A stretch of 64,000 nucleotides of DNA from Pararhodobacter zhoushanensis. Its GTDB lineage: Bacteria; Pseudomonadota; Alphaproteobacteria; Rhodobacterales; Rhodobacteraceae. Below are positions 35,894 to 45,656 of this stretch, piece after piece. The stretch spans positions 4,219,501-4,283,500 of the forward strand of contig NZ_JAPDFL010000001.1 of assembly GCF_025949695.1 (NCBI RefSeq), written 5' to 3'. The notes beneath the pieces were generated by a model. That model had not been told where the DNA came from. It worked only from the letters and a program-made list of their open reading frames with translations, and did not search any database. How positions within the stretch are numbered: position 1 is the stretch's first letter; each line of letters begins with the position of its first letter. A program made the translations under genes and the position numbers.

Positions 35894-36553
35894 TCAGGCG
35901 GCACGGCGTTGCAGTGCGGCGCAGACGGCGTCACATCCCAGACCCCGGTTATCAGGGTCCAGACGGATACGGTGACGCCCCTCGCCCGCGATGGCAGGAC
36001 GTTGCAGCCATGCCTGCGCGGGAAGCTCGATCAACACCCCCCGTCGCGGAAAGCGATCCAGCAATTGCCGCATGCGGTCGGACCAATGCTGCTCAAGCGC
36101 GCGGCGGATCAGCATGAAGCGCTCAGGACAGACGCCTGCCAGCGTGTCCAGTGCGTGCCCGGTGAAGGTGAAGGGGGCAAAATCCACGTCCGGATAAAGC
36201 GCCTTGAGAACGGGTGTGGCCGCCACAAAGCGATCATTGCGCCGGGGGTGCACGGTATAGAAGGCGTTGGACAGGTTGCCCAAGGGCGGCAGCACCAGCA
36301 CATAGGTGCTGGCCGCCTGCGCGGCCTCGGCCAGAAGCGGGTCGGCAAGGTGCCAATCCACCCCCTCAACCTGCGCGGTGGGCGCCAGCAGGCGATCCAG
36401 CGCGCGACGGGCCAACCGTGGCGTGATCCGTCCCGGCCCCCGCTCTCCGATCAGCAAAAGCGCGCGATGGCGCAGAACGACCTCAGCCCGAGTGTCCCGC
36501 ATCATCGGCACAATCGGACAGTCGCCTGCAAAACGATGCAGACCTTGTTGCAT
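35894..36553 (-). CDS. DUF6473-like protein
   Basis: Encodes 219 residues from ATG 36553 (GTG 36577 in frame is the alternative). The block LSNAFYTVHPRRNDRFVAA followed by ALYPDVDFAPFTFTGH and RFMLIRRALEQHWSDRM matches a Rhodobacterales protein family of unknown function that I associate with DUF6473, some members of which neighbour surface-polysaccharide or sulfotransferase genes. The N-terminal part of the longer relatives seems shortened here. No signal peptide. Function unknown. Confidence 0.7.
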   Translation of the reverse strand: MQQGLHRFAGDCPIVPMMRDTRAEVVLRHRALLLIGERGPGRITPRLARRALDRLLAPTAQVEGVDWHLADPLLAEAAQAASTYVLVLPPLGNLSNAFYTVHPRRNDRFVAATPVLKALYPDVDFAPFTFTGHALDTLAGVCPERFMLIRRALEQHWSDRMRQLLDRFPRRGVLIELPAQAWLQRPAIAGEGRHRIRLDPDNRGLGCDAVCAALQRRAA

Positions 36554-36702
36554 GGACCCCAGTCCCCTTTTCGTCACCCGCTACCGAGTCTCGCGGCAAA
36601 ACGTTACGATCCGCTTACCGGCAGTCCGCCCAGCCGCGTCCGGCCCTTGCACCCCCGCCGCCGGCAAGCATAAGGTCACCGCACGTCAGACAGGGGACCG
36701 GA

Positions 36703-37578
36703 ATGGATATTCAAAGCGTTGGCATCGTTGGAGCGGGTCAGATGGGCAACGGCATTGCCCATGTCTTTGCCCTTGCAGGCTATGATGTGCTGCTTAACGA
36801 CATCTCGGAAGAGGCGCTGACCAACGCTGTTGCCCTGATTGATCGCAATCTTGAGCGACAGGTCCAGCGCGGCAAGATCGAGGCCGACGTCAAAGCCGCC
36901 GCGATGGCGCGGATCCGCACCACGTCCCGGCTGGCGGATATCGGCCCCAGCGACCTGATCATCGAGGCCGCGACCGAACGCGAGATGGTCAAGCACGCGA
37001 TCTTCGAAGACCTGCTGCCGCACCTGAAACCGCACACGATCCTGACGTCGAACACCTCGTCAATCTCGATCACCCGGCTGGCCAGCCGCACCGACCGGCC
37101 CGAGCGGTTCATGGGGTTCCACTTCATGAACCCGGTGCCGGTCATGCAACTGGTCGAACTGATCCGCGGTATCGCCACGGACGAGCCGACGTACAAGGCG
37201 CTGCTGGCCGTCGTTGAAAAGCTGGGCAAAACCGCTGCGAGCGCCGAGGATTTCCCGGCCTTCATCGTCAACCGCATCCTGATGCCGATGATCAACGAGG
37301 CGGTCTATACGCTCTATGAAGGCGTCGGCAATGTCCGGTCGATCGACGAATCGCTCAAACTGGGCGCGAACCACCCGATGGGGCCGCTGGAACTGGCGGA
37401 TTTCATCGGGCTGGATACGTGTCTTGCCATCATGAACGTGCTGCATGACGGGTTGGCGGATACCAAGTACCGGCCCTGCCCATTGCTGACCAAATACGTC
37501 GAAGCCGGCTGGCTGGGCCGCAAGACGCAGCGCGGGTTTTATGACTACCGCGGCGAGGTCCCGGTCCCCACGCGGTGA
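36703..37578 (+). CDS. hbd: 3-hydroxybutyryl-CoA dehydrogenase
   Basis: Encodes 291 residues, the typical stand-alone length. NAD-binding loop GAGQMGNGIAHVFA at residues 9-22; catalytic region FMGFHFMNPVPVMQLVELI (His near residue 138) and MNEAVYTLYEGV. It interconverts 3-hydroxybutyryl-CoA and acetoacetyl-CoA, used in short-chain beta-oxidation. In many Rhodobacterales it lies just downstream of etfBA, as here. Ribosome site GGGGAC just upstream. Confidence 0.93.
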   Translation: MDIQSVGIVGAGQMGNGIAHVFALAGYDVLLNDISEEALTNAVALIDRNLERQVQRGKIEADVKAAAMARIRTTSRLADIGPSDLIIEAATEREMVKHAIFEDLLPHLKPHTILTSNTSSISITRLASRTDRPERFMGFHFMNPVPVMQLVELIRGIATDEPTYKALLAVVEKLGKTAASAEDFPAFIVNRILMPMINEAVYTLYEGVGNVRSIDESLKLGANHPMGPLELADFIGLDTCLAIMNVLHDGLADTKYRPCPLLTKYVEAGWLGRKTQRGFYDYRGEVPVPTR

Positions 37579-37617
37579 AAGAAGGGGGGCCAGCCCCCTC
37601 TGCGCTAAAGCGCATTC

Positions 37618-37742
37618 ACCCCCCGGGATATTTGAAGAGCAAAGAGGCGCAGGGTTAATGAGGCGTTAAGCCGCATTTTCTGTCTCTCAGTATCCGCAAG
37701 GCGCCCCCTTTGGGCGGGGGTGCTGAGGCGGCAGCCCCCGCT
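37618..37742. repeat. Composite palindromic intergenic repeat, copy 3 (reversed)
   Basis: Between the convergent hbd and HPr genes. It contains the arm at 37626-37646 (GGATATTTGAAGAGCAAAGAG), a spacer with GGTTAAT/GTTAAG, a decayed partner arm (37680-37695), then hairpin B- and A-like GC blocks (CGCCCCCTTTGGGCG, GGGGG...CCCCC). Read on the minus strand the order equals copies 1 and 2. Two further small hairpins (37582-37600 and 37601-37614) follow the hbd stop and may end its transcript. Confidence 0.7.
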
Positions 37743-37758
37743 TTTCATCGGGTAACGC

Positions 37759-38031
37759 TCAGAACGGCTCGCCGAACCTGCTGGCCACCAGCTTTTCCAG
37801 CGCGGCGATCAGCGGGGCGGCCTGTTCACCGGTCGTGCGCACGCGGATTTCGGTGCCGCGCGAGGCGGCGAGCATCAGCAGGCCCATGATCGAATCGCCC
37901 GAAACGCTCATGCCGTCTTTCTCGACTTCGGCGGCAGCGTCATGAGCCTCGACCACCTCGACGAATTTGGCCGAGGCGCGCGCGTGCAGGCCCTTTTCGT
38001 TGACGATCTTCAGAACCTTCTCGGCGCTCAC
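37759..38031 (-). CDS. HPr-family phosphocarrier protein (NPr-like)
   Basis: Encodes 90 residues from GTG 38031; an earlier in-frame GTG at 38046 is within the G-run. Phospho-His16 lies in NEKGLHARASAKF and the regulatory Ser47 in SVSGDSIMGLLML, the site phosphorylated by HPr kinase. It carries phosphate from EI to EIIA proteins in a regulatory PTS without sugar transport. It is the last gene of the rapZ-EIIA-HPr series downstream of hprK, so kinase and substrate are co-transcribed. Confidence 0.92.
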   Translation of the reverse strand: MSAEKVLKIVNEKGLHARASAKFVEVVEAHDAAAEVEKDGMSVSGDSIMGLLMLAASRGTEIRVRTTGEQAAPLIAALEKLVASRFGEPF

Positions 38032-38428
38032 ACCCCGCCCCCCCACTCATCTCATACGAATTGATGTATTTGCGGCCCGCGTCCAGCGCCAGGGCGGCGG
38101 CCTTGGCGACGCTCAGGCGACGCGATTTGGCCAGTTTGATCAGCATGGGCAGGTTGGCACCGTACAGAATGCGCCGATCGGGCGCACAACAGGCGGGCAT
38201 CGACAGGTTCGACGGCGAGCCGCCGAACATGTCTGTCACCACCACCACCCCGTCGCCCAGATCCACCTCATCGGCAGCCGCGCGGATTTCGGCGGATTTG
38301 GCGCCGCGGTCGTGGTCATATTCGATGGAAATCGCCTTTATGCCAGCCTGTTTGCCAACAACATGTTCCACGGCCGCGAGATACTCGCGGGCCAGTCCAC
38401 CATGTGCGACGATCACGATTCCGATCAC
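38028..38428 (-). CDS. PTS EIIA-Man/ManX-like protein, C-terminal frame unclear
   Basis: Starts at GTG 38428, 5 bases after the rapZ stop with AAAGG upstream. Phospho-His9 is in IVIVAHGGLA; VVVVTDMFGGSPSN near residue 70 is the second EIIA-Man signature. After KYINSYEMS the sequence enters a run of seven C (38038-38044, G on this strand). With eight bases, it would end at TGA 38028-38030 overlapping the HPr start, giving 133 residues as usual. As written, it reads on to 37940 through the HPr gene (163 residues). A one-base homopolymer error is likely. Role: phosphate acceptor in the regulatory PTS. Confidence 0.88.
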
Positions 38429-38433
38429 GCCCG

Positions 38434-39333
38434 TTACCTTTGCTTCCCGGGGCCCGCCATAAGGCCGCGCCGATCCAGCTCCCTGTGTCTCTTTGACACT
38501 CGCCAGCCCTGCTCTGCAAGCACCCGCGACATTTTTTCTGCGAGTGCAACAGAACGATGTTTTCCCCCCGTACACCCAAATGCGATGGTGAGCGAGGTCT
38601 TCCCCTCATCGACAAACGCATCCAGCAGCGACGAAATCAGCCCGCGCACACGCTCGAAGAAATCGTCATAGCGCGGGTCGGCGGCGACGTGCTCGGCAAC
38701 TGCCGCGTCGCGGCCATCCATGTCGCGCAGGTCGGGCACCCAATGGGGGTTGGCCAGAAACCGGCAGTCAAACACCATATCCACGCCGCGCGGCAGTCCG
38801 CGTTTGTACGAAAAGCTCTGGATCGCCAGCGACATCGGCCGCCCGTCGCGCGGGGCGAACCATTGCGAAATCTCGGCCCGCAGCTGGTGCGGGGTCAGTT
38901 GGGTCGTGTCGATCAGCACATCGGCGCGTTCCCGCACCGGCTGGAGCAGCTCCAGCTCGTGCTCGATCCCCTGCATCGGTGCGCCTTCGGGGCTGAGCGG
39001 GTGGCGGCGGCGGGTTTCGGAATAGCGGCGCACCAGCGTGTCGGCGTCGCAATCCAGATACAGCAGATCCGAGGCCACGCCCGGCAAGCGGTGGAGCCGG
39101 TCGACCAGCTCGATCAGCGCTTCGGACGAGAAGTCGCGGTTGCGCGCATCCAGCCCCAGCGCCAGCGGGCGCGGCAGGGGCGGTCCGTCCAGCAGGCGCG
39201 GGATCAGCGACAGCGGCAGGTTGTCGATGGATTCAAAACCCAGATCCTCAAGCGCGTTGATCGCCGAGGAACGCCCGGCGCCCGAGGGGCCGGTGACCAT
39301 CACGACACGCATGGGAGGGGGAGAATCTTGCAT
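38434..39333 (-). CDS. rapZ: RapZ-family nucleotide-binding protein (RNase adapter homologue)
   Basis: Encodes 299 residues. The N-terminal P-loop is [11 protein letters not shown] (residues 15-25), with Arg where Lys is common outside alphaproteobacteria. The C-terminal domain has [15 protein letters not shown] (about residue 255), the conserved RapZ signature. In enterobacteria RapZ binds small RNAs and glucosamine-6-phosphate to control GlmS; in alphaproteobacteria its target is not settled. Lies between hprK (3 bases apart) and the EIIA gene, in a conserved PTS-Ntr block. Confidence 0.93.
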   Translation of the reverse strand: MQDSPPPMRVVMVTGPSGAGRSSAINALEDLGFESIDNLPLSLIPRLLDGPPLPRPLALGLDARNRDFSSEALIELVDRLHRLPGVASDLLYLDCDADTLVRRYSETRRRHPLSPEGAPMQGIEHELELLQPVRERADVLIDTTQLTPHQLRAEISQWFAPRDGRPMSLAIQSFSYKRGLPRGVDMVFDCRFLANPHWVPDLRDMDGRDAAVAEHVAADPRYDDFFERVRGLISSLLDAFVDEGKTSLTIAFGCTGGKHRSVALAEKMSRVLAEQGWRVSKRHRELDRRGLMAGPGKQR

Positions 39334-39336
39334 CCG

Positions 39337-39759
39337 TCAGCCTTGAGTCCGTTTCGTCAGCACATAATGTGTCAGGGCGCGGGCGAAAGAGCCATCCGGG
39401 CGACCCGGAAGACACTCTATCGTGACCCCGGCCAGCGTGCGCGTCTGCGCATCGGGCATGCGCGCGGCCGGTGCCGCAAGGTCGACGGCCACCACGATGC
39501 GCGCCAGCCGGCGGGCGAGCAGCCGCACCAGCCCCAGACCGCGCGCTTCGATCAGCCCTTCGATGCTGCGCGGAGCGCGGGCAAAGAGGGCGTCGTTGTC
39601 AGCCGCCAGAAAGACCTGATCATCGGCGACAAGCTGCGCGCCGCAGCCGATCAGCGCCAGTGCCAGCCGCGATTTCCCCGCCCCCGATGGCCCCAGAATC
39701 AGCACACCGCGCGAGGGGCCGAAAGCCACCGCCGAGGCGTGGAGATTGGCCGCGCTCAC
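39337..39759 (-). CDS. hprK: HPr kinase/phosphorylase, short alphaproteobacterial form
   Basis: Encodes 140 residues, only the catalytic C-terminal domain; the N-terminal half present in Firmicutes HprK is absent, as is normal in alphaproteobacteria. Walker A GPSGAGKSRLALALIG (residues 23-38), DDQVFLA after it. It phosphorylates the Ser of HPr. Overlaps the end of chvG by 4 bases (39756-39759), so the sensor kinase and HPr kinase are translationally coupled. Confidence 0.92.
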   Translation of the reverse strand: MSAANLHASAVAFGPSRGVLILGPSGAGKSRLALALIGCGAQLVADDQVFLAADNDALFARAPRSIEGLIEARGLGLVRLLARRLARIVVAVDLAAPAARMPDAQTRTLAGVTIECLPGRPDGSFARALTHYVLTKRTQG

Positions 39760-41450
39760 AGCGGCAAGCCGACGACGAACCGAGCCCCCAGCGGCGGCGA
39801 ATTGCGGTCGGCGTTGGTCGGGCGGATGTTCTCGGCCCAGATCACCCCGCCATGCGCCTCGACGATCTGCTTGGAGATCGCCAGCCCAAGGCCCGAGTGG
39901 TTGCCGAAGTCTTGCAGCCGTTCGGAATAGAACCGCTTGAACACCTTGGACAGCGCCGCGTCGGGGATGCCGGGCCCGGTATCCTCGACCACCACCAGCA
40001 CGCGGTTTTCGCGTTTGCGCGCCCAGATGCGCACCGCGTCCCCTTCATTGCAGAAGGAAATCGCATTGGTGATCAGGTTGACGAAGACCTGCGCCAGACG
40101 GGCCTCAAGGCCCTGGATCAGAATCGCCTCGCGGGGCAGTTCGCTGATGAACTCGACGCCCTTGGCCTCGGCCTCCTGCCCCAGATGCTGCGACAGGTTC
40201 TCCAGCGTCTTGCACAGGTTGAAGGTTTCTTCCTCTTCCTTGACCAGTTCACTGTCGAGGCGTGAGGCGTTCGACGTGTCGGAAATCAGCCGGTCGAGAC
40301 GGCGCACGTCGTGCTCGATCACTTCAAGCAGGCGGTTGACCTGATCTTCCCGCTTGGCGACGCGCAGCGTGCCGACGGCAGAGCGCAGCGAGGCGAGCGG
40401 GTTCTTGATCTCATGCGCGACGTCGGCGGCGAATTGTTCGTTGGCGTCGATGCGGTCATAAAGCGCCGTGACCATGCCGCGCATAGCGACCGACAGGCGG
40501 CCGATCTCGTCGGGGCGGCCCGCCAGATCGGGGATGCGCACCCGGCCCGGCGACATGCGGCGGGCGTTCTTGTCGCGGCCCAGTTCGGCAGCGGTCGCCA
40601 GATCGGCAAGCGGGTTGGCGATGGTCGAGGCCAGCACCAGCGACAGCCCGACCGACACCAGCAGCGCGACGATGAACATCTGCAAGACCTGCTCGCGCTC
40701 GGAGCGCAGCATGTTCTCAATCGCCGCAGGGATCTGCTGCATGATCACCACGCCGACCGGCGCACCGTCTTGCAGAACCGGGGCGGCGGCGAGCATGCGA
40801 AACCCGTCATCCAGACGCAGAACGCGGCTCGAGGAAACCCCGTCCATCGCTTCGGCGTGCAGATCGGCCAGCAGGGTGGCCGGATCCGGCTGCGGCGATC
40901 GGTCCCCCGGCACGACGGCGGACATGGCGGACCAGATGGTGTCCAGCGTGTCCGAAATCAGCGTATGCGGGGCGCTGCCCTCATCCAGATCGCCAGAGCT
41001 GCGGGTGCCCGTGCCCCGGCGCGCCGTCTCGATGGTGCTGTCGCTGGCCAGCACCAGAACCTCGGTCTCGGTGTTCAGGGTCAGGCCGTCAACGGCCTGC
41101 ACCCGCGCGCGCCGCGCCTCATCGCTGGCATAGCCCGGCTGACCGGGCAACAGCGCGGGCAGCGCGCCCATGACATCGGCGATCGCCTCGGCCTGCGAGA
41201 CCAATCCCAGTTCGTGCTGACGCGCCAGCGAGTCGCGGAAAGGGTTGGTGAACAACACCCCCGCCACCAGCAGCACAAGCGCAAGCATATTGAACAGGAT
41301 GATCTTTCGCGCCAGAGGCGAGTGAAAGATCGAAAACAACCCACGGCGGGCACGGTGAATGCGTACTTCCGTATCGACCGCGCTCTGCGGCCGAACCCAA
41401 TCGTCCCCAAGGACGACTTCAGCGCCGGGTACCCCGGTCTGCGTGTTCAC
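39756..41450 (-). CDS. chvG: Sensor histidine kinase ChvG (ExoS-like)
   Basis: Encodes 564 residues. Membrane helix 1 about residues 48-68 (IILFNMLALVLLVAGVLF), periplasmic domain about 70-255, helix 2 about 258-280, HAMP linker, then the H-box with His346 in DVAHEIKNPLASLRSA, and HATPase motifs (NLITNAISF, DTGPGIP, GLGLAISKQI). With ChvI it senses acid or envelope stress in alphaproteobacteria and controls surface, central-carbon and virulence genes. Encoded 43 bases after chvI and coupled to hprK. Confidence 0.92.
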   Translation of the reverse strand: MNTQTGVPGAEVVLGDDWVRPQSAVDTEVRIHRARRGLFSIFHSPLARKIILFNMLALVLLVAGVLFTNPFRDSLARQHELGLVSQAEAIADVMGALPALLPGQPGYASDEARRARVQAVDGLTLNTETEVLVLASDSTIETARRGTGTRSSGDLDEGSAPHTLISDTLDTIWSAMSAVVPGDRSPQPDPATLLADLHAEAMDGVSSSRVLRLDDGFRMLAAAPVLQDGAPVGVVIMQQIPAAIENMLRSEREQVLQMFIVALLVSVGLSLVLASTIANPLADLATAAELGRDKNARRMSPGRVRIPDLAGRPDEIGRLSVAMRGMVTALYDRIDANEQFAADVAHEIKNPLASLRSAVGTLRVAKREDQVNRLLEVIEHDVRRLDRLISDTSNASRLDSELVKEEEETFNLCKTLENLSQHLGQEAEAKGVEFISELPREAILIQGLEARLAQVFVNLITNAISFCNEGDAVRIWARKRENRVLVVVEDTGPGIPDAALSKVFKRFYSERLQDFGNHSGLGLAISKQIVEAHGGVIWAENIRPTNADRNSPPLGARFVVGLPL

Positions 41451-41493
41451 CTATGCCCCCACCGCCTTGTGTTATCGTGGGCGTACCTGAAAC

Positions 41494-42195
41494 TCAGGCT
41501 TCGTTATATTTGTAGCCAATACCGTAAAGCGTTTCGATGGACGAGAAGTCTTCGTCGACCGACCGCATTTTCTTGCGCAGGCGCTTGATATGGCTGTCGA
41601 TCGTGCGGTCATCGACATAAACCTGATCGTCATAGGCCACGTCCATCAGCTGATCGCGGCTTTTCACGAAACCGGGGCGCTGGGCCAGCGCCTGCAGCAG
41701 CAGGAATTCGGTCACGGTCAGCGTGACATCCATGCCCTTCCACGTCACGGCGTGGCGCAGCGGGTCCATCGACAGCGAGCCGCGCACCATGACCTTGGTG
41801 TCTTCGGTCGTGCCGACCTCGTTGGTTTCGACCGCTTGCTGGCGACGCAGCAGCGAGCGGATCCGTTCGATCAGCAGGCGCTGCGAGAAGGGTTTCTTGA
41901 CGTAATCGTCGGCCCCCATGCGCAGGCCGAGCACCTCGTCGATCTCGTCATCCTTGGAGGTCAGGAAGATCACCGGCATCTGCGTCTTCTGGCGCAGGCG
42001 CTGGAGCAGCTCCATGCCGTCCATGCGGGGCATCTTGATGTCCAGCACGGCCATATCCGGCAGTTTGCGGTTGAACGCGTCCAGCGCTGACTGACCATCG
42101 TTGTAGGTCTCGACCTCGAAGCCTTCGGCTTCAAGCGAGATCGACACCGACGTCAGGATGTTCCTGTCGTCATCGACAAGGGCTATCTTTGACAT
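41494..42195 (-). CDS. chvI: Response regulator ChvI (OmpR/PhoB family)
   Basis: Encodes 233 residues. Receiver domain 1-120 with phospho-acceptor Asp52 ([13 protein letters not shown]) and KPFSQRLL; winged-helix DNA-binding domain 135-232 ([27 protein letters not shown]). Ends [10 protein letters not shown] as in ChvI. First gene of the chvI-chvG-hprK-rapZ-EIIA-HPr operon and divergent from pckA, an arrangement conserved in alphaproteobacteria where ChvI can act on pckA. Confidence 0.94.
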   Translation of the reverse strand: MSKIALVDDDRNILTSVSISLEAEGFEVETYNDGQSALDAFNRKLPDMAVLDIKMPRMDGMELLQRLRQKTQMPVIFLTSKDDEIDEVLGLRMGADDYVKKPFSQRLLIERIRSLLRRQQAVETNEVGTTEDTKVMVRGSLSMDPLRHAVTWKGMDVTLTVTEFLLLQALAQRPGFVKSRDQLMDVAYDDQVYVDDRTIDSHIKRLRKKMRSVDEDFSSIETLYGIGYKYNEA

Positions 42196-42545
42196 TTGCC
42201 TGTCCTTGTATGCTGCTCAATGGTCTTTTTTGTTAATCATTGTGGTGTTTTCCGCGTAGAGAATCAACTGAATAGTCAAGAGTGCGTGACGCACTGAGTC
42301 CAAAATAGCGCGCTTTGGGTGAAGAATCCGCTTATCGGCACATCGCGTTCCGATTGGCTGCGACAGTTTGCGATAACACGACCATGTTGGCGCTAAAGGG
42401 GGAAATGTGTCCTGTTCCTCCGCGAAATCGCCATGATATAGGCCACATGACGGTTGAGGAGACCAGTCGCCGGAACGCCCAAGGCAGGGGGCTGGTCCGG
42501 GTTTTTCTATTTCCAAGCCACGCGGCAAGGCTAAGGAGCGATCAA
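42196..42545. promoter_or_regulatory. Divergent chvI / pckA regulatory region
   Basis: 350 bases without a gene, AT-rich by local standards. It contains a perfect palindrome AGTGCGT-G-ACGCACT at 42281-42295, 86 bases upstream of chvI and 251 upstream of pckA, a candidate operator for ChvI or another regulator. The pckA ribosome site AAGGAGCG is at 42533-42540. Confidence 0.5.
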
Positions 42546-44144
42546 ATGACTGCAGGACGCGTCAACCCCACTCAACGGCTCGAAGATCAGGGCATTACCG
42601 GACTGGGTTCGGTTGCCTACAACCTGATCGAACCCGCGCTGGTGCAAGCCGCACTTGATCGTGGCGAAGGGACGCTGGGCAAGGGCGGCTCGTTCCTCGT
42701 GACGACCGGCCAGTTCACTGGCCGCTCGCCCAAGGACAAGCACGTCGTGCGCACCCCTTCGGTGGAAGACACCATCTGGTGGGACAACAACCGCCCCATG
42801 ACGCCCGAGGCTTTCGATCGTCTCTATGACGACATGATCGCCCACATGGCGGGCCGCGACTATTTCGTTCAAGACCTGTTCGGCGGTGCCGATGCCGATC
42901 ACCGTCTTGACGTGCGTGTCGTGACCGAGCTGGCGTGGCATGGCCTGTTCATCCGCCACCTGCTGCGCCGTCCGTCGCGCGAAGAGCTGGACAGCTTCGT
43001 GCCCGAGTGGACGATCATCAACTGCCCCTCGTTCAAGGCTGACCCCGAGCGTCACGGTTGCCGCAGCGACACGGTCATCACGCTGAACTTCGACCGCAAG
43101 ATCATCCTGATCGCCAACACCGAATACGCCGGCGAGAACAAGAAATCGGTCTTCACGCTGCTCAACTACATCCTGCCGGGCAAGGGCGTGATGGCGATGC
43201 ACTGCTCGGCCAACCACGCCATCGGCGATCCGGATGACTCGGCGGTGTTCTTCGGGCTGTCGGGCACCGGCAAGACCACCCTGTCGGCTGACCCGTCGCG
43301 CACGCTGATCGGCGATGACGAGCATGGCTGGTCGGAAAAGGGCATCTTCAACTTTGAAGGTGGCTGCTACGCCAAGACGATCAACCTGTCGGCCGAGGCC
43401 GAGCCGGAAATCTACGCGACCACCACAAAGTTCGGCACCGTGGTCGAAAACATGGTCTTCGATCCCGAAACGCTGGATCTGGACTTTGAAGACAGCAGCC
43501 TGACCGAGAACATGCGCTGCGCCTATCCGCTCGATTTCATCTCGAACGCGTCGGACAACGGCCTTGGCGGTCACCCCAAGAACGTGATCCTGCTGACCTG
43601 CGACGCCTACGGCGTGCTGCCCCCGATCGCGCGGCTGACCTCGGCGCAGGCGATGTATCACTTCCTGTCGGGCTTCACCTCGAAGACCCCGGGCACCGAG
43701 CGCGGTATCGTCGAGCCGACGCCGACCTTCTCGACCTGCTTCGGCGCGCCCTTCATGCCGCGTCGCCCTGAGGTGTATGGCAAGCTGCTGCAAGCCAAGA
43801 TCGCCGAGTTCGGTTCCGAGTGCTGGCTGGTCAACACCGGCTGGACCGGCGGCGCCTTCGGCACCGGCAAGCGCATGCCGATCAAGGCAACCCGTGCGCT
43901 GCTGACGGCGGCGCTGAACGGCTCGCTGACCAAGGGCGCCTTCCGCAAGGATGCGAACTTTGGTTTCGAGGTTCCGGTGTCCTGCCCCGGCGTCGACGAC
44001 AAACTGCTTGACCCGCGCAGCACCTGGGCCGATCCGGCAGCCTATGACGCGCAGGCCAAGAAGCTGGTCGGCATGTTCAGCGAGAACTTCGCGCAATACG
44101 TGCCCTATATCGACGATGACGTGAAAGCGGCTGCGATTGGCTAA
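42546..44144 (+). CDS. pckA: Phosphoenolpyruvate carboxykinase (ATP)
   Basis: Encodes 532 residues from ATG 42546 behind AAGGAGCG; the frame is open 231 bases further upstream without a ribosome site. P-loop [10 protein letters not shown] at residues 237-246, metal-binding DDEHGW after it, and the oxaloacetate-binding N-terminal region [11 protein letters not shown]. It converts oxaloacetate and ATP to PEP, the gluconeogenic step needed on fatty acids, C3 and C4 acids. Divergent from the ChvI-ChvG genes, which are known to influence pckA in Agrobacterium. Confidence 0.96.
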   Translation: MTAGRVNPTQRLEDQGITGLGSVAYNLIEPALVQAALDRGEGTLGKGGSFLVTTGQFTGRSPKDKHVVRTPSVEDTIWWDNNRPMTPEAFDRLYDDMIAHMAGRDYFVQDLFGGADADHRLDVRVVTELAWHGLFIRHLLRRPSREELDSFVPEWTIINCPSFKADPERHGCRSDTVITLNFDRKIILIANTEYAGENKKSVFTLLNYILPGKGVMAMHCSANHAIGDPDDSAVFFGLSGTGKTTLSADPSRTLIGDDEHGWSEKGIFNFEGGCYAKTINLSAEAEPEIYATTTKFGTVVENMVFDPETLDLDFEDSSLTENMRCAYPLDFISNASDNGLGGHPKNVILLTCDAYGVLPPIARLTSAQAMYHFLSGFTSKTPGTERGIVEPTPTFSTCFGAPFMPRRPEVYGKLLQAKIAEFGSECWLVNTGWTGGAFGTGKRMPIKATRALLTAALNGSLTKGAFRKDANFGFEVPVSCPGVDDKLLDPRSTWADPAAYDAQAKKLVGMFSENFAQYVPYIDDDVKAAAIG

Positions 44145-44754
44145 GCCCTTGGCACGGTCATTAAACGCTCTGGCAGGCCCCGCACTGGTTGCGGGGCTTT
44201 GCCTGTTTGGCGCGATGGCGGTGGCACAACCGATGGGGCCTGTGTCACCGCGGGTGCAGGCCCTGACCGCGGGCCTGTTCTGCGCACCGCCCGAAGGCGA
44301 CCGCCGCCCTGCCCCCGATACGCTGGCGGGGTGGGTGCATGTGCCAGACAGCCCGGTCGAGATGGTCGCGCAGGGCAACGCGGCCCCTGCCGTGATCGGC
44401 CTGGGCTTTGGCGTGCGCTATGCGCTGTCCGACCCGTCGCTGGCCCCCGGCATGGTGCTGCCGACACACTACACCGTCACACACCCGCCGATGCCGCCAA
44501 GCGCGGCGACCTCGCAAAGCTGGACGGGATCGCTGGTGGTCGGCACCATCGACACGGTGTTCTTCCAGTTCGATACGACGGAAGAGCTGCAACCGGGCGA
44601 ATGGACCTTCACCGCCGAAGCGGGTGGCGAGGTGCTGTTTTCCGTGCTGTTCACCGTGACCACGCCCGCCGAGCTGCCCGCTTTGGCGCAGATCTGTCAG
44701 GGGGACGCGCTCATGTCCCTGCTCAGCCAAAGATCCCCCGGCGCAACAGGTTGA
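44137..44754 (+). CDS. Exported DUF3859-like protein
   Basis: Encodes up to 205 residues; the start is uncertain (TTG 44137 overlaps the pckA end; TTG 44149 is possible). A signal peptide is clear ([24 protein letters not shown]). The mature part has [20 protein letters not shown] and [14 protein letters not shown], which resemble an alphaproteobacterial family of unknown function that I associate with DUF3859. Two Cys (near residues 50 and 188) could form a disulfide. Its 3' end overlaps the convergent TauE gene by 32 bases. Confidence 0.7.
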   Translation: MAKPLARSLNALAGPALVAGLCLFGAMAVAQPMGPVSPRVQALTAGLFCAPPEGDRRPAPDTLAGWVHVPDSPVEMVAQGNAAPAVIGLGFGVRYALSDPSLAPGMVLPTHYTVTHPPMPPSAATSQSWTGSLVVGTIDTVFFQFDTTEELQPGEWTFTAEAGGEVLFSVLFTVTTPAELPALAQICQGDALMSLLSQRSPGATG

Positions 44755-45493
44755 GCGAGCTGAGCAGCAACAGGATCAGCGTGTAGCGGCGAAAGCGCGC
44801 CTGATCCATGACGTCATGCGCGCGATACCCCAGCGCCATGCCCAGCGAAGCGGGCACCAGCATCGCCGCCGATAGCCAGATCGTCACCGAATTCAACACG
44901 CCCGAGCGCAGATGCGCCAGCGTCAGCACCACCGCCCCCATGGTGAAGATCACGCTCATCACGCGGACCATCTCGGTCTTTTCGACCTTGGCGGCCAGCA
45001 GATAGACGATGGCGGGCGGACCCCATGTGCCCGCGATCCCGCCGTACAGTCCGCCGATCAGCCCGGTGCCCAGCTCGATCACGTTGCGGCGACCGGGCGG
45101 GATGTCGGGCGACCAGCCGCTCAGTTGCAACAGCGCAAAGCCGAAGACTGCGACGCCCAGCAGCAGGAACAGCACCTGTTGCGGCAACACCACGACAAAG
45201 GGGGCCGAGATCACGATCCCCACCATCGTCGCCAGAATGATCCGCCAGAATTTGCGGCCCGAGGCGACGGCAGGGGCCATGCCCTGCCTGAGCGACTGGT
45301 GCAGGTTCGAGGTCAGCACCGGCAGGATCAGCGCGGCCAGCGCGGTCTGCGCCGACATGAAGGACGGCAGCACCGCGATCAGGATCAGCGGCATGGCAAA
45401 ACCGATCGCGCCTTTGACGAACCCGGCGAACAGCGTGACCGCGCAGGCCGCAAGAAAAGCCCAGAGCGGGAGGCCCGCAACGATGGTGTCCAT
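44723..45493 (-). CDS. TauE/SafE family sulfite/sulfoacetate exporter-like membrane protein
   Basis: Encodes 256 residues with seven to eight hydrophobic helices. Duplicated TauE/SafE signatures are visible: GFVKGAIGFAMPLILIAVLP near residue 24 and GLIGGLYGGIAGTWGPPAIVYLL near residue 140. Members export sulfite or small organosulfur/organic anions; substrate not readable. Monocistronic, convergent with and overlapping the exported DUF3859-like gene by 32 bases. Confidence 0.88.
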   Translation of the reverse strand: MDTIVAGLPLWAFLAACAVTLFAGFVKGAIGFAMPLILIAVLPSFMSAQTALAALILPVLTSNLHQSLRQGMAPAVASGRKFWRIILATMVGIVISAPFVVVLPQQVLFLLLGVAVFGFALLQLSGWSPDIPPGRRNVIELGTGLIGGLYGGIAGTWGPPAIVYLLAAKVEKTEMVRVMSVIFTMGAVVLTLAHLRSGVLNSVTIWLSAAMLVPASLGMALGYRAHDVMDQARFRRYTLILLLLSSLNLLRRGIFG

Positions 45494-45656
45494 GTCAGAA
45501 ATCCTTATGTCGGCACCGTCTTAGCGCGCAGCGAAATCCGCCGCACGGCGAAAATGAGCGCGACACTTTCATGCGGAACGTGGCGTCTCGTTGAATTATT
45601 GTTGCGCTGCGACTGCGAAAAAGTTATCGCTGCGCCAGCATTCAAAGGAGCCGCCC

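Noticed and set aside
42531..44378. 615-residue minus-strand frame opposite pckA
   Set aside because: Antisense shadow; pckA is intact with all motifs.
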